Source: Paenibacillus sp. FSL H8-0079 (GTDB taxonomy: Bacteria > Bacillota > Bacilli > Paenibacillales > Paenibacillaceae). From it: 64,000 nt of DNA. The notes beneath the pieces were generated by a model. That model made no database searches, was not told the origin of the DNA, and saw only the letters and a program-made list of their open reading frames with translations. The stretch lies in contig NZ_CP150300.1 of the NCBI RefSeq assembly GCF_037991315.1, positions 2,728,001-2,792,000 of the forward strand, in the 5' to 3' direction. This document shows positions 51,842 to 60,767 of the stretch, in pieces. Made by a program: the position numbers and the translations under genes. Every line of letters starts with the position of its first letter. Position 1 is the first letter of the stretch.

Positions 51842-52588
51842 ATGATGAACGCTCCACATCCAATCGATCAATTCAAGAAATTCAAATATGAAATTACCAG
51901 ATTTATGATGATCTATAAATTTGCTCTGGATCAAATGGAGACCAAGATTGAAGTCCTGAAGGAAGAATTCCAGTCTTTGCATGATTACAGTCCAATTGAA
52001 CATACAAAGTCCAGACTGAAATCACCTGAGAGCATTATGAACAAGATGTTCCGCAAAAATCATGAGTTAACGTTTGAGAGCATCAAGCAAAATATCAAGG
52101 ATATCGCCGGGGTGCGGATTACATGTTCCTTTATCTCGGATATCTATCGCATTAAGGATATGCTGTGCAATCAGAGTGACTTGCGTGTGCTGGAGGTCAA
52201 AGACTACATCGAGAATCCAAAGCCAAATGGCTACCAAAGCCTTCACCTTCTGGTGGAAGTGCCTGTGTACATGTCCAATGGTGAGGAACGAGCTTGTGTG
52301 GAGATCCAGATCCGTACAATCGCGATGGATTTCTGGGCGAGTCTGGAGCATAAGATTTTTTATAAATACAATAAAGATGTTCCCGAGCATTTGACCAAGG
52401 AGCTCAAAAGTGCAGCAGATTCTGCGAATGCACTGGATCAGCAGATGGAACGACTTCACCGGGAAATTCAGGAGATCAAGGACGCCGAGAACGAGCGGGA
52501 TGAAGAAGAACTACGCCGTATTATTATTAACAACCAACAGTTCACACTGCCGTCTAACTTGCTCAAACTGCTGGGTAGCGGGGAGTAG
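51842..52588 (+). CDS. relQ: RelQ-type small alarmone synthetase (GTP pyrophosphokinase)
   Basis: A 248-residue single-domain (p)ppGpp synthetase. Visible are the RelA/SpoT synthetase motifs KSRLKSPESIMNKMFRK, IKDIAGVRITCSFISDIYRI, YIENPKPNGYQSLHLLVEVP and VEIQIRTIAMDFWASLEHKI. There is no hydrolase or TGS domain, as in B. subtilis RelQ (YjbM, SasB), and a coiled-coil C-terminus (QQMERLHREIQEIKDAENER) probably supports the tetramer. ATG 51842 follows AAAGGGAGA; the longer frame from 51749 has no site. The exporter gene begins 6 bases after its stop. Confidence 0.94.
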   Translation: MMNAPHPIDQFKKFKYEITRFMMIYKFALDQMETKIEVLKEEFQSLHDYSPIEHTKSRLKSPESIMNKMFRKNHELTFESIKQNIKDIAGVRITCSFISDIYRIKDMLCNQSDLRVLEVKDYIENPKPNGYQSLHLLVEVPVYMSNGEERACVEIQIRTIAMDFWASLEHKIFYKYNKDVPEHLTKELKSAADSANALDQQMERLHREIQEIKDAENERDEEELRRIIINNQQFTLPSNLLKLLGSGE

Positions 52589-52594
52589 TACTCG

Positions 52595-53830
52595 ATGAAA
52601 AGTACAACAGCTTCATTGAACACGAATTCCACATCGCGTGTGCGAATGGCATTAATTCTGGGGACACTGTCGGCCTTCGGGCCGTTGTCCCTGGATATGT
52701 ATTTGCCCGCATTGCCCATTTTGGCAGATGAGTTCGGCTCATCTACCTCGTATGCTCAGCTCAGTCTGACGGCGTGTATGATTGGACTTGCGGTTGGTCA
52801 GTTGCTTGCAGGACCTCTAAGTGATGTACGTGGTCGCCGAACACCGCTCATAGCAGGGCTTGTGCTCTATACTATCGCTTCCATACTCTGCCTGGTCAGC
52901 CCTACGATGGGCTCTTTTGTTGTGCTACGATTCATTCAGGGGGTGGCCGGAGCGGCCGGGATTGTCATCTCGCGTGCGATTGTCAGAGACGTATATTCGG
53001 GCCCGGAACTGACACGGTTCTTCTCCCTGTTAATGCTGATTAACGGTGTAGCACCGATTGCGGCACCAATCATTGGTGGACAGTTGTTGACGTATACGTC
53101 GTGGCGCGGCGTGTTTATTTTACTGAGTCTCATCGGTATACTAACGCTGTTTGCTGTCATTTTTGGACTAGGAGAGACACTGCCTGCCAAACGCAGATCA
53201 AGCGGGGGATTGAAGCAGACCTTGATTACATTTCGTAAAATCGCAGGGGATCGTCAGTTTATGGGTTATGCGTTAACTCAGGGTTTCGTGGCAGCTGGCA
53301 TGTTTGCCTACATATCAGGTTCACCGTTTGTGCTTCAGAAGATATACGGGGTATCCCCACAAATGTTCAGTGTTTGCTTCGCCATTAACGGGCTAGGCAT
53401 TATTCTGGCTAGTCAGATTGCTGGTAGACTTGCAGGGAAAGTATCTGAAACCCGCCTGTTAATTGCGGGGCTGCTAACTGCAGCGCTGGGAGGAACATCT
53501 CTGCTCGTCGCCATTCTGGTTGGAGGTAATCTGATCTCTGTGCTGATTCCGTTATTTCTGGTGGTGTCCAGTGTCGGGCTGGTCAATACCGCGTCCTTCG
53601 CCCTGGCTATGGCTAATCAGGAGAAGTCGGCAGGCAGTGCGTCTGCGCTTATTGGAGTGATGACGTTCCTGTTCGGAGGTATTGTCGCTCCGCTCGTAGG
53701 TCTCGGAGGAGAAGGTACAGCTGTGCCAATGGGAATCGTTATCGCGTGTGCTGATCTCGGTGCATTGGTGATATATTTCTTAATGGTCAGTAGAGGCAGG
53801 AAACGTCAGAACGATCAGGCGTTGAGTTAA
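52595..53830 (+). CDS. Bcr/CflA-family multidrug efflux transporter
   Basis: A 411-residue MFS drug:H+ antiporter with twelve helices: FGPLSLDMYLPALP at the N-terminus, GQLLAGPLSDVRGRRTPLIAG in loop 2 and GVAGAAGIVISRAIVRDVYSG, all diagnostic of the DHA1 Bcr/CflA group. Substrates may include bicyclomycin-like drugs, but this is not readable. Its ATG lies 6 bases after relQ, and GGGGAG at the end of relQ serves as ribosome site, so the two genes form an operon. Confidence 0.92.
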   Translation: MKSTTASLNTNSTSRVRMALILGTLSAFGPLSLDMYLPALPILADEFGSSTSYAQLSLTACMIGLAVGQLLAGPLSDVRGRRTPLIAGLVLYTIASILCLVSPTMGSFVVLRFIQGVAGAAGIVISRAIVRDVYSGPELTRFFSLLMLINGVAPIAAPIIGGQLLTYTSWRGVFILLSLIGILTLFAVIFGLGETLPAKRRSSGGLKQTLITFRKIAGDRQFMGYALTQGFVAAGMFAYISGSPFVLQKIYGVSPQMFSVCFAINGLGIILASQIAGRLAGKVSETRLLIAGLLTAALGGTSLLVAILVGGNLISVLIPLFLVVSSVGLVNTASFALAMANQEKSAGSASALIGVMTFLFGGIVAPLVGLGGEGTAVPMGIVIACADLGALVIYFLMVSRGRKRQNDQALS

Positions 53831-53911
53831 AGGTACTGAATCGGTAAGCCTTGCTTTTGTGGAGTTTAATAGTCTGAGGCTAAGGCTACCTCTGATTAAA
53901 AGAAAGAAAAA

Positions 53912-53953
53912 GGAGCCCCACGTGGAAGGATTCATCCTTCCACGTGGGGCTCC
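53912..53953 (-). terminator. Strong terminator of the Gly/Pro-rich protein gene
   Basis: An 18-bp perfect stem, GGAGCCCCACGTGGAAGG with its complement, around a 6-base loop. The T-rich tract lies on the minus-strand side, so it serves the minus-strand gene at 53974; it may also stop plus-strand transcripts. Confidence 0.92.
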
Positions 53954-53973
53954 TGCTCTAAGTAAGGATAGGA

Positions 53974-54582
53974 TTAGCAGAGCGCAAATAAAATTTGTGT
54001 ATTCAACAGAATGCCTGGCGTCTGGAATGGATAGAAGTATCCCACCACAAAACCAAACAGATTAATGGCAGGCCACATCAGGTAGACATCATTGTAAGTG
54101 AATACAAGAGACCATCGGTTGTAGCAAAAGTTGGGCAGTGCACGTTCTTCGTTATCCCGAGGTGCCGCAGCACCTGTCTGTGCAAATTGCACTGCTTGAG
54201 TGAGACTTTGTGGCTGTTGCTGGAGAAAAAGCGGAAGCAGACCCGGGCTGCTTTTGATCAGGTTATATAGAAAAAGCATTTCTGCCGGAGGCTGACCTAC
54301 CGGACGAGGATAGGCACTAAGTAGCGTAGGCAGATTGCCTTGAGCCAGTTGAGCAGGTACGCCCGGTGCTGCACCTGGGATTGTACCCGGAATGCCTCCA
54401 GGGATATATGGCCCTGGTCCTCCGCCTGGAATGAATGGAGGATAGGAGCCTTGGCCGCCAGGTAGGCCAGGAAACGTCGGACCACCCGGTGTGCCGCCAC
54501 CTCCACCACCTGGGAACAGTGGGGGCAGTTGAAATGAACGGTCTTCTCCATAACTTATATAAGGGTTATATACGTAACTCAT
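53974..54582 (-). CDS. Gly/Pro-rich protein of unknown function
   Basis: A 202-residue protein. Residues about 18-75 are a Gly-Pro-rich tract (LFPGGGGGGTPGGPTFPG, YPPFIPGGGPGPYIPGG), followed by a Gln/Ala-rich helical part (LFLQQQPQSLTQAVQFAQTG) and an aromatic, hydrophobic C-terminus (LMWPAINLFGFVVGYFYPF). No signal peptide. Such low-complexity N-termini with a tyrosine-rich start (MSYVYNPYISY) recall spore coat or surface proteins, but I recognise no family. ATG 54582 has AGGAAGGA upstream; the frame to 54642 lacks a site. A very strong terminator suggests high expression. Confidence 0.75.
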   Translation of the reverse strand: MSYVYNPYISYGEDRSFQLPPLFPGGGGGGTPGGPTFPGLPGGQGSYPPFIPGGGPGPYIPGGIPGTIPGAAPGVPAQLAQGNLPTLLSAYPRPVGQPPAEMLFLYNLIKSSPGLLPLFLQQQPQSLTQAVQFAQTGAAAPRDNEERALPNFCYNRWSLVFTYNDVYLMWPAINLFGFVVGYFYPFQTPGILLNTQILFALC

Positions 54583-54675
54583 GTACAGAACATCCTTCCT
54601 GTCGTAGTAGTCTGCAATCAGCATATGGCGGCATCCGCCCATAGGTGAATGCCGCCAAGAAGATTTTATATGATC

Positions 54676-54866
54676 TATATAGTTGAACTAATCATTTACA
54701 CCAAACGGAGAAGATAGAAAAAACCTGAAAAAGCGAAGCGCTCGCATTTATCACCGGATTTTCCCTTAGAGAAAGGGGAATCGAAAAAAATCTGGGGATA
54801 ACAGCGATTGGAAGGTTGTTCTATCATCGTAGTGTCAGTGTAAATAAATTTTAGTTCAACTGTATA
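54676..54866 (+). repeat. Palindromic MITE-like element, copy D
   Basis: 191 bp bounded by TATATAGTTGAAC and GTTCAACTGTATA. The arms carry GATAG on the left and CTATC on the right, where copies A, B and C have GACAG and CTGTC: a compensatory change that keeps the pairing. The core ATCTGGGGATAACAGCGATT is conserved. It lies in the divergent region upstream of a Fur-controlled gene; the promoter of that gene is outside the element. Confidence 0.85.
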
Positions 54867-54884
54867 ACGCAGAATATAATCGAA

Positions 54885-54913
54885 TTGACAACTGAACTGA
54901 TAACAATTATCAT
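54885..54913 (+). promoter_or_regulatory. Fur-controlled sigma-A promoter of the second siderophore-binding lipoprotein
   Basis: TTGACA (54885-54890), 17-base spacer, TATCAT (54908-54913). A Fur box TGATAACAATTATCA (54898-54912, one mismatch) covers the spacer and -10, so Fur would directly exclude RNA polymerase. Confidence 0.88.
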
Positions 54914-55047
54914 TGTCAATGGAATCGGACAAATGTACATACGGATATTATATGTATCAATAATAGTGTCAATATTTTTGAACGTTGATATCTGTCACAA
55001 TAGCGCCGAATAAGGTTTTCATAATGAATTGAAAGGGGATATATCAA

Positions 55048-56046
55048 GTGTTTAAGAGAAATAAAAAGATGATCATGCTTCTAATTACGGTGATGGTTAT
55101 GTCCATCTGGTTGGCAGCGTGTGGAACGAAGCCGGCAGAGAATGGAGCAGCAGGAGAGAACGACACAGCAACTGAAACCGAGACACAGACTGAAGCTCCG
55201 ACAGAACGCACTTTAACAGACGCAATGGGGCACGAAGTAACAATCCCGGCTAATCCGGAACGCGTTATCGCATCTTATCTGGAAGACCATCTCGTTACAC
55301 TCGGTGTTAAGCCAGCAGCGCAGTGGTCCATCAACAACGGCAGTGGCTTGCAGGATTATCTGCAAAATGATTTGAGTGGCATACCTGGTATTGCAAGTGA
55401 TCTACCTTTTGAAGCGATGGCCAGCTTTTCACCAGACCTGATTATTATGGGTTCTGAAAGCACAGTTGAAGGAGAGAAATACGAACAATACAACAAAATT
55501 GCTCCTACTTATGTACTCGGGGATGAGGTCAACAAGGATTGGCGTCAGGCTCTGCTCAAGATTGGCGAGATCCTTAACAAATCGGATGTAGCACAGAAGG
55601 CGCTTGACGATTATGATGCCAAAGCAAAGGAAATTAAAGAAAAAGTATCTGCTGTCACTGGTGGAACAAAATCCGCTGCAGCGTTGTGGTTATTCAATAA
55701 TAAGTTTTATGTGGTAAGCAACAATGTTTCCAGTGGTGAAGTAATGTACAATGAACTGGGACTCGCAGAGCCTAATGTCGTGAAGGAAGCATCTGCGAAG
55801 GCGACGGGTAATTGGTCTGAGATTTCACTGGAAAAAATCGCAGAAATGGATGCAGACTATCTATTCCTGGTGAACAGTGATAAGGGAGCGGGCTCGGAAG
55901 CGCTGCAAGATGCCGTATGGCAGAGCATCCCTGCTGTGAAGACCGGCAATGTGTTCGAATTTGAAAGCACAAGCAGCTGGTTGTACAGTGGTGTTCAAGC
56001 GAATACTCAAATTTTGGAAGATATTCAAAGCAGTATTGTGAAGTAA
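55048..56046 (+). CDS. Iron-siderophore ABC transporter substrate-binding lipoprotein
   Basis: A 332-residue lipoprotein with lipobox WLAAC (Cys25), an acidic Glu/Thr-rich linker, and a FecB/FhuD-type domain (RTLTDAMGHEVTIPANPERV at the start, SIPAVKTGNVFEFES at the end). It is clearly paralogous to the protein at 1011 (shared EDHLVTLGVKPAAQW / EDYLKALDITPVVQW region and equal length). Start is GTG 55048 with AAAGGGGA upstream. No permease or ATPase is adjacent, so it too would feed a transporter encoded elsewhere. The promoter carries a Fur box. Confidence 0.92.
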   Translation: MFKRNKKMIMLLITVMVMSIWLAACGTKPAENGAAGENDTATETETQTEAPTERTLTDAMGHEVTIPANPERVIASYLEDHLVTLGVKPAAQWSINNGSGLQDYLQNDLSGIPGIASDLPFEAMASFSPDLIIMGSESTVEGEKYEQYNKIAPTYVLGDEVNKDWRQALLKIGEILNKSDVAQKALDDYDAKAKEIKEKVSAVTGGTKSAAALWLFNNKFYVVSNNVSSGEVMYNELGLAEPNVVKEASAKATGNWSEISLEKIAEMDADYLFLVNSDKGAGSEALQDAVWQSIPAVKTGNVFEFESTSSWLYSGVQANTQILEDIQSSIVK

Positions 56047-56077
56047 TACAAAAAACAACCCCTACGAAACAGTAGAT

Positions 56078-56118
56078 TAAACGCTTTGATGCCACGAGCA
56101 TCAGAGCGTTTTTTTGTT
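56078..56118 (+). terminator. Rho-independent terminator
   Basis: AAACGCTTTGATGC and GCATCAGAGCGTTT pair, followed by seven T. Confidence 0.92.
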
Positions 56119-56208
56119 TTTTGAACAGATATGGATATATAATAACGAGGAAGTACCGTAAGTGAACCATGTTTAACGTTACACGAGCAGGGAAGGGGAT
56201 ATTTACAT

Positions 56209-56829
56209 ATGTATACATTGGATCCACGTGAAATAACGGGAAGAGACAACTATAAGCTCATGAGCGGTTCGGTGGTGCCACGTCCGATCGCTTTTGTGAC
56301 GACACGTTCAGATGAGAATGGTGCAATTAATGCAGCGCCTTTCAGTTTCTTCAATGTGGTTAGTTCGGACCCACCGCTGTTATCCATATCCATTGCACGT
56401 AAAGACGGGATCATGAAAGATACTGCACGCAATGTGCTTGCTCATAAGGAGCTGGTCGTGCATATCTGTGATGAAGCAATCATAGCCGAAGTGAATGAGA
56501 CAGCAGCCATACTGGAGCCCCACGAAAGTGAGCTTGAGCGGACAAAACTTACTACAGTGCCAAGTACCAAAGTTTCAGTTCCGGGAATTCAGGAAGCACT
56601 CATTCGGATGGAGTGCGAGCTGTATCAGCATATTCCCATTACGAATGATGAGGGCAAACCGGCGAGTGATCTGCTGCTAGTACGCATTGTGCAGTATCAT
56701 TTCAGCGAGCAAGTCTATAATTCTGATAAGGGCTATATCTTGATGGATCATTTGAAACCGGTCAGCCGGCTGGCGGGTAATGATTATGCCAAACTTGGGG
56801 AGAGATTCACGATAATTCGGCCTGAATAG
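56209..56829 (+). CDS. Flavin reductase-like FMN-binding protein
   Basis: A 206-residue flavoprotein of the flavin reductase-like domain family (split-barrel FMN binding): SGSVVPRPIAFVTT, NAAPFSFFNVVSSDPPLLSISIA and KDTARNVLAHKELVVHI are characteristic. It may supply reduced flavin to a monooxygenase or act as an oxidoreductase itself; no partner is adjacent, though a luciferase-like monooxygenase is at 10.4 kb. GGAAGGGGA precedes the ATG. Confidence 0.9.
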   Translation: MYTLDPREITGRDNYKLMSGSVVPRPIAFVTTRSDENGAINAAPFSFFNVVSSDPPLLSISIARKDGIMKDTARNVLAHKELVVHICDEAIIAEVNETAAILEPHESELERTKLTTVPSTKVSVPGIQEALIRMECELYQHIPITNDEGKPASDLLLVRIVQYHFSEQVYNSDKGYILMDHLKPVSRLAGNDYAKLGERFTIIRPE

Positions 56830-56877
56830 TTCTGACAGATCGTATATGTAATATAGGAATGGGTGTAACCCTGTATC

Positions 56878-56925
56878 AAAGGCGGACAGCACATGCGTAA
56901 AACGCATAGGTTGTCCGTCTTTGCT
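56878..56925. terminator. Hairpin terminator
   Basis: AAAGGCGGACA...ATGCGT pairs with ACGCAT...TTGTCCGTCTTT; A-rich and T-rich ends allow either direction. Confidence 0.75.
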
Positions 56926-57060
56926 TGTTAATGTGAACATAAACGGGACAGGTAGTGAATAGACTTGTACTATATCCTGCACATGTCATATGAACCTATT
57001 TTATATATAGGTTGTTTAAAAAGCCTACTTTTGAACACGTACTATAAGGGGGTTAAGCCA

Positions 57061-58212
57061 ATGAGCCAGCTTGAGGGAACTATAGGCGCAAGTATTATGG
57101 GGATAGGGACGGCCTTGCCAGCCCACCGTATTGAGCAAAAGGATGTGTCTGCCCGTCTCGCGCAAGCGCTGGAACATGAGCCAGATGCGAGAAGGTGGGC
57201 GAAACGAATCTTTAATCAGTGCGGTGTGGAGACTCGGTATACGTGTGAACCGAATCTGCTTGAGCCTGTTGATTCTTGCCGATATTTACCCTTTACCAAT
57301 GCGGACGAGGTTCCGACTACATCCGAGCGTATGGGCAAATACAAAGCTGCTGCTGTTCCACTTGGTCTCGAGGCGGCCGGACAGGCCCTTCGGGATGCAG
57401 ACGTAACGTCCTCGGAACTTACACATCTCATTACGGTGAGTTGCACGGGGCAATTCCTGCCCGGACTTGATGTTCGGCTGATCCAACAGCTTGAACTGTC
57501 ACCGCAGATCAACCGGATTCCACTGGTGTTTCAAGGATGTGCAGCCGGTCTGAAGGCGATCCAACTGGCGAATTCCATTGTAACGACAGATCAGAAGGCT
57601 ACAGTTCTCATCGTGTGTGTGGAACTATGTACACTTCACTTTCAGCCATCTGCCAAACGGGACGACCTGTATGCTGCATCGTTCTTCGGAGACGGCGCCT
57701 CTGCCTGTGTTATTGGCGCGTCCGGAACAGACCGCAATGAATGTTTTCGACTGGGTCGTGGGCACTCAACGCTGCTCCCGGATTGTGCAGAAGAAATGAT
57801 CTGGGAAGTGGGCAATACAGGCTTTGATCTCTACCTGTCACCACAGATTCCGAAGCTGCTTGGTTTGCATCTCGGTCCAGAGGTAGAAAGGTTGCTGGGG
57901 GGGAGCGGTTTACCGGACATATGGGCGATCCATCCGGGAGGACGAGGCATCGTAGATGCCGTTCAGAAGCTGTATCAGTTGACAGATGAGCAGGTCTCCT
58001 ACAGCCGAAACATTCTGCGGGATTATGGAAACCTGTCGTCCGTGACGATTCTTTTTGTTCTTCAAGCCATCCGCGAGGATTACAGACAGAAGGAAGAGCA
58101 TTCCAGTGGGATAGCGCTGGCCTTTGGCCCGGGACTGACGGCAGAGTTACTTCCTTTTACATACATTCCTGTCCCCGTTGCGAATAGAACTCCTGTGAAT
58201 CATGGCATCTAA
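57061..58212 (+). CDS. Type III polyketide synthase
   Basis: A 383-residue thiolase-fold enzyme of the chalcone/alkylpyrone synthase family. The catalytic triad is visible: Cys160 (VFQGCAAGLKAI), His291 (AIHPGGRGI) and Asn324 (YGNLSSVTILFVL). It condenses an acyl-CoA starter with malonyl-CoA units to make pyrones or resorcinols. B. subtilis BpsA is the model, but the methyltransferase BpsB that follows it there is absent here. ATG 57061 has AAGGGGG upstream; the frame runs back to 56965 without a site. An MMPL transporter gene follows after 111 bases, suggesting that the product is exported to or through the membrane. Confidence 0.92.
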   Translation: MSQLEGTIGASIMGIGTALPAHRIEQKDVSARLAQALEHEPDARRWAKRIFNQCGVETRYTCEPNLLEPVDSCRYLPFTNADEVPTTSERMGKYKAAAVPLGLEAAGQALRDADVTSSELTHLITVSCTGQFLPGLDVRLIQQLELSPQINRIPLVFQGCAAGLKAIQLANSIVTTDQKATVLIVCVELCTLHFQPSAKRDDLYAASFFGDGASACVIGASGTDRNECFRLGRGHSTLLPDCAEEMIWEVGNTGFDLYLSPQIPKLLGLHLGPEVERLLGGSGLPDIWAIHPGGRGIVDAVQKLYQLTDEQVSYSRNILRDYGNLSSVTILFVLQAIREDYRQKEEHSSGIALAFGPGLTAELLPFTYIPVPVANRTPVNHGI

Positions 58213-58323
58213 TAGATCGCGAACCCGGCTGAGGGGCACCAGATCGGATAATGTATGAGCGTGCCTACGATCTTACGGATGAACGTAATCGAATGACTAA
58301 TCTGATCGCAGAGGAGCTAAGGT

Positions 58324-60573
58324 ATGGGTTATCGCAGACTTGCTGTCCTCATCAGCCGATATCCGCGGTTCATTATTCTCTGCTGGGTGTTTATCATCGG
58401 GATGTCAGCGGTCTGGGCGTGGAAGTTACCTGACATTGTTCAGGATCATGGATTGAAACGGGTTCACGGGGATGCGCAAGCGGTTGAGCTTGTTCTGGAG
58501 AATGAATTCGGTTCTCCTGCTGATCCGGTCATTCTAGTTTTTGAGAAAAAGGAAAATACTTCGCCGTTAGAGTTCCGACAGTGGATCAGGGATCGTCTGA
58601 CACAGGTCCAAGCGCTGCCTGCGGTAACCGCTATTACATCCCCTCTTGATGCTAGGGAAGGGATGATGCTGCAAGATAATAAGGCGTATGCCCTTGTGAA
58701 CATGGATGTGCCTGCGCATCAGATGGGTCCTCCGCTGAAGCAACTGCGCGCCGTGCTGGCAACAGACGGTCCAGGTACGGTTCGGTTGACGGGAAAGGCG
58801 GTCGTGCAGCAGGACGTGAATCGTCTGAGCTTTCGTGACCTAGAACGAGCAGAGATGGTGGGAATTCCGATTGCCCTGATCGTTCTGTGTTTTGCATTCA
58901 GGGGGCTATACGCAGCATTGATCGCCGTCATGATGGGAATCAGTGCTGTCATTACGGCTATGGGGGTCACGTCTCTCCTTGGTTATCAGCTGGAACTGTC
59001 CAACTTTATCATTAACGTGATTCCCATGGTGGGCATGGCACTTAGTATAGACTTTGCCCTGATCATCCTGAGCAGGTACAGGGAAGAACTTCAACGGGCC
59101 TATGAAGATGGAGGCCAAGCTAAAGTTCTGGACAGCAGTCTGGTTATGCAGAGCGGTATTCTGCGGAGCGAGATTCTTCAGCGAACATTGCGTACAGCAG
59201 GCAGAGCGGTGTTGTTCTCGGCAGCTTGCGTGCTCCTTGGACTACTAGGGCTGCTCTGGATCAGACTGCCGATGTTTCTGAGTGTCTCCTTTGGGGCCAT
59301 CATCGTTCTGCTCCTATCACTACTGTTGAACGTAACGCTGCTTCCTGCCCTGCTGTCACTGTCTGCGGATCGGGTCTTCAGGCGAAAGTCAGTCCATTCG
59401 TTACCCAGAGCTTCGATCTGGCATAGGTGGTCAGCAATGGTCATGAAACGACCAATCAGAATGGCAATCGGAGGTACGGTGTTGCTGCTCCTGTGTGTCT
59501 ATCCAGTGACCCGGCTGGAACTATCCATCCCGGATGCCTCTTCACTGCCTGAGAGAATGGAGTCCCGTCAGGCAGCTGAGCAGTTTCAGCATGATTTTGG
59601 TCAAAAGAATACCTCCACCATCGAGATGGTGATTGGCGGACAGCAGGAGCTGTTGACTGCTTCGCACTGGCAGATGGCCCACTACAAAGCACGTCAACTT
59701 CTACAGGACTCGGGCGTATTGAACATTATTTCACCGTGGGGACTGTTACAGTCGGATCAAAATAGCGTGCAAAACCAAACCCTTTTTCCAATTGCACTGT
59801 CGTCGCTCACTTCTTCCATAGAAGCCAAGGAGTCAACAAGGTCGGCATGGCTGCATTCAACGGTTTCTGATCATTCGATCCGATTGATAGCCACCGTACA
59901 TGGGGAGCCTGGCTCGGAACAGATCGCAGATTGGCTGGAACGAATGAGTAAGAGCGATCATGCCCTGGGTTTCAACGACGTAAAACTACGCTATGGTGGG
60001 GAAGCTGCCAAGCAACATGAAATTATGCAGGAAGTCACAAGTCAACTGCCCAAAGTATTGGTATTTGTAGTGGTATCCAATTATCTTGTGCTACTGGCAG
60101 CATTCCGATCTCTGCTCATTCCAATCAAGGCGATTCTGATGAATCTGCTCAGCTTAGCCGCTTCATTTGGCATATTGGTGTGGGTGTTTAATGAGGGCCA
60201 TCTGGGGATGGAGCCGTCAGCCATTGCCATAATGATTCCTGTATTCATTGCAGGATTGGTGTTCGGCATATCCATGGATTATGGGGTATTTATGTTGAGT
60301 CGTATCCAGGAAGTCTATAGACGAACCGGAGACAGTGACGTGGCAGTTCAACAGGGATTGGCTTCTACAGGTCGTCTGGTTACTTCTGCGGCGACCATTC
60401 TGCTTGCGGTGACCGTACCCTTTGCTTTTGCTGAAGTTGCAGGTGTGAGACAGTTGGGGATCGGCATAACCGCTGCGGTGCTGATTGACGTTACACTGAT
60501 CCGTCTAATACTGGTCCCTGCACTGATGAAATTAATGGGGCGGTGGAACTGGTGGTTGCCGGGTCAATTATAA
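58324..60573 (+). CDS. MMPL/RND-family lipid transporter
   Basis: A 749-residue membrane protein with two repeats of one helix, a large extracellular loop and five helices. The proton-relay motifs in helix 4 of each half are MALSIDFALIILSRYREEL and FGISMDYGVFMLSRIQEV, marking the MMPL branch of RND exporters that move lipids and polyketides. GAGGAGCTAAGG lies before the ATG. Cotranscription with the type III PKS is likely (111-base gap, no terminator), so an alkylpyrone- or resorcinol-type lipid is a reasonable cargo. This is inference. Confidence 0.9.
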   Translation: MGYRRLAVLISRYPRFIILCWVFIIGMSAVWAWKLPDIVQDHGLKRVHGDAQAVELVLENEFGSPADPVILVFEKKENTSPLEFRQWIRDRLTQVQALPAVTAITSPLDAREGMMLQDNKAYALVNMDVPAHQMGPPLKQLRAVLATDGPGTVRLTGKAVVQQDVNRLSFRDLERAEMVGIPIALIVLCFAFRGLYAALIAVMMGISAVITAMGVTSLLGYQLELSNFIINVIPMVGMALSIDFALIILSRYREELQRAYEDGGQAKVLDSSLVMQSGILRSEILQRTLRTAGRAVLFSAACVLLGLLGLLWIRLPMFLSVSFGAIIVLLLSLLLNVTLLPALLSLSADRVFRRKSVHSLPRASIWHRWSAMVMKRPIRMAIGGTVLLLLCVYPVTRLELSIPDASSLPERMESRQAAEQFQHDFGQKNTSTIEMVIGGQQELLTASHWQMAHYKARQLLQDSGVLNIISPWGLLQSDQNSVQNQTLFPIALSSLTSSIEAKESTRSAWLHSTVSDHSIRLIATVHGEPGSEQIADWLERMSKSDHALGFNDVKLRYGGEAAKQHEIMQEVTSQLPKVLVFVVVSNYLVLLAAFRSLLIPIKAILMNLLSLAASFGILVWVFNEGHLGMEPSAIAIMIPVFIAGLVFGISMDYGVFMLSRIQEVYRRTGDSDVAVQQGLASTGRLVTSAATILLAVTVPFAFAEVAGVRQLGIGITAAVLIDVTLIRLILVPALMKLMGRWNWWLPGQL

Positions 60574-60576
60574 TGA

Positions 60577-60622
60577 AGGGTATTACCGAAGCCTGAATGC
60601 AGGCCAGGAATATCCTTTTTTT
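60577..60622 (+). terminator. Rho-independent terminator
   Basis: AGGGTATT...GCCT pairs with AGGC...AATATCCT, followed by seven T. Confidence 0.85.
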
Positions 60623-60767
60623 GGCTAGAAATCATATGTTTTCATTCAAAACAGGCAAACATGTTCAATTCATGGGTGACATAGATGTTCTATAATGGAT
60701 GGGATTAATTCCATATGACAGTCTTATATCTACGTTATCCTACGAAAAACAGGAGGGACACAGGGCA

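Noticed and set aside
58251..58433. Small frame between the polyketide synthase and MMPL genes
   Set aside because: No ribosome site, overlaps the MMPL start in another frame, and the composition does not look like a protein family.
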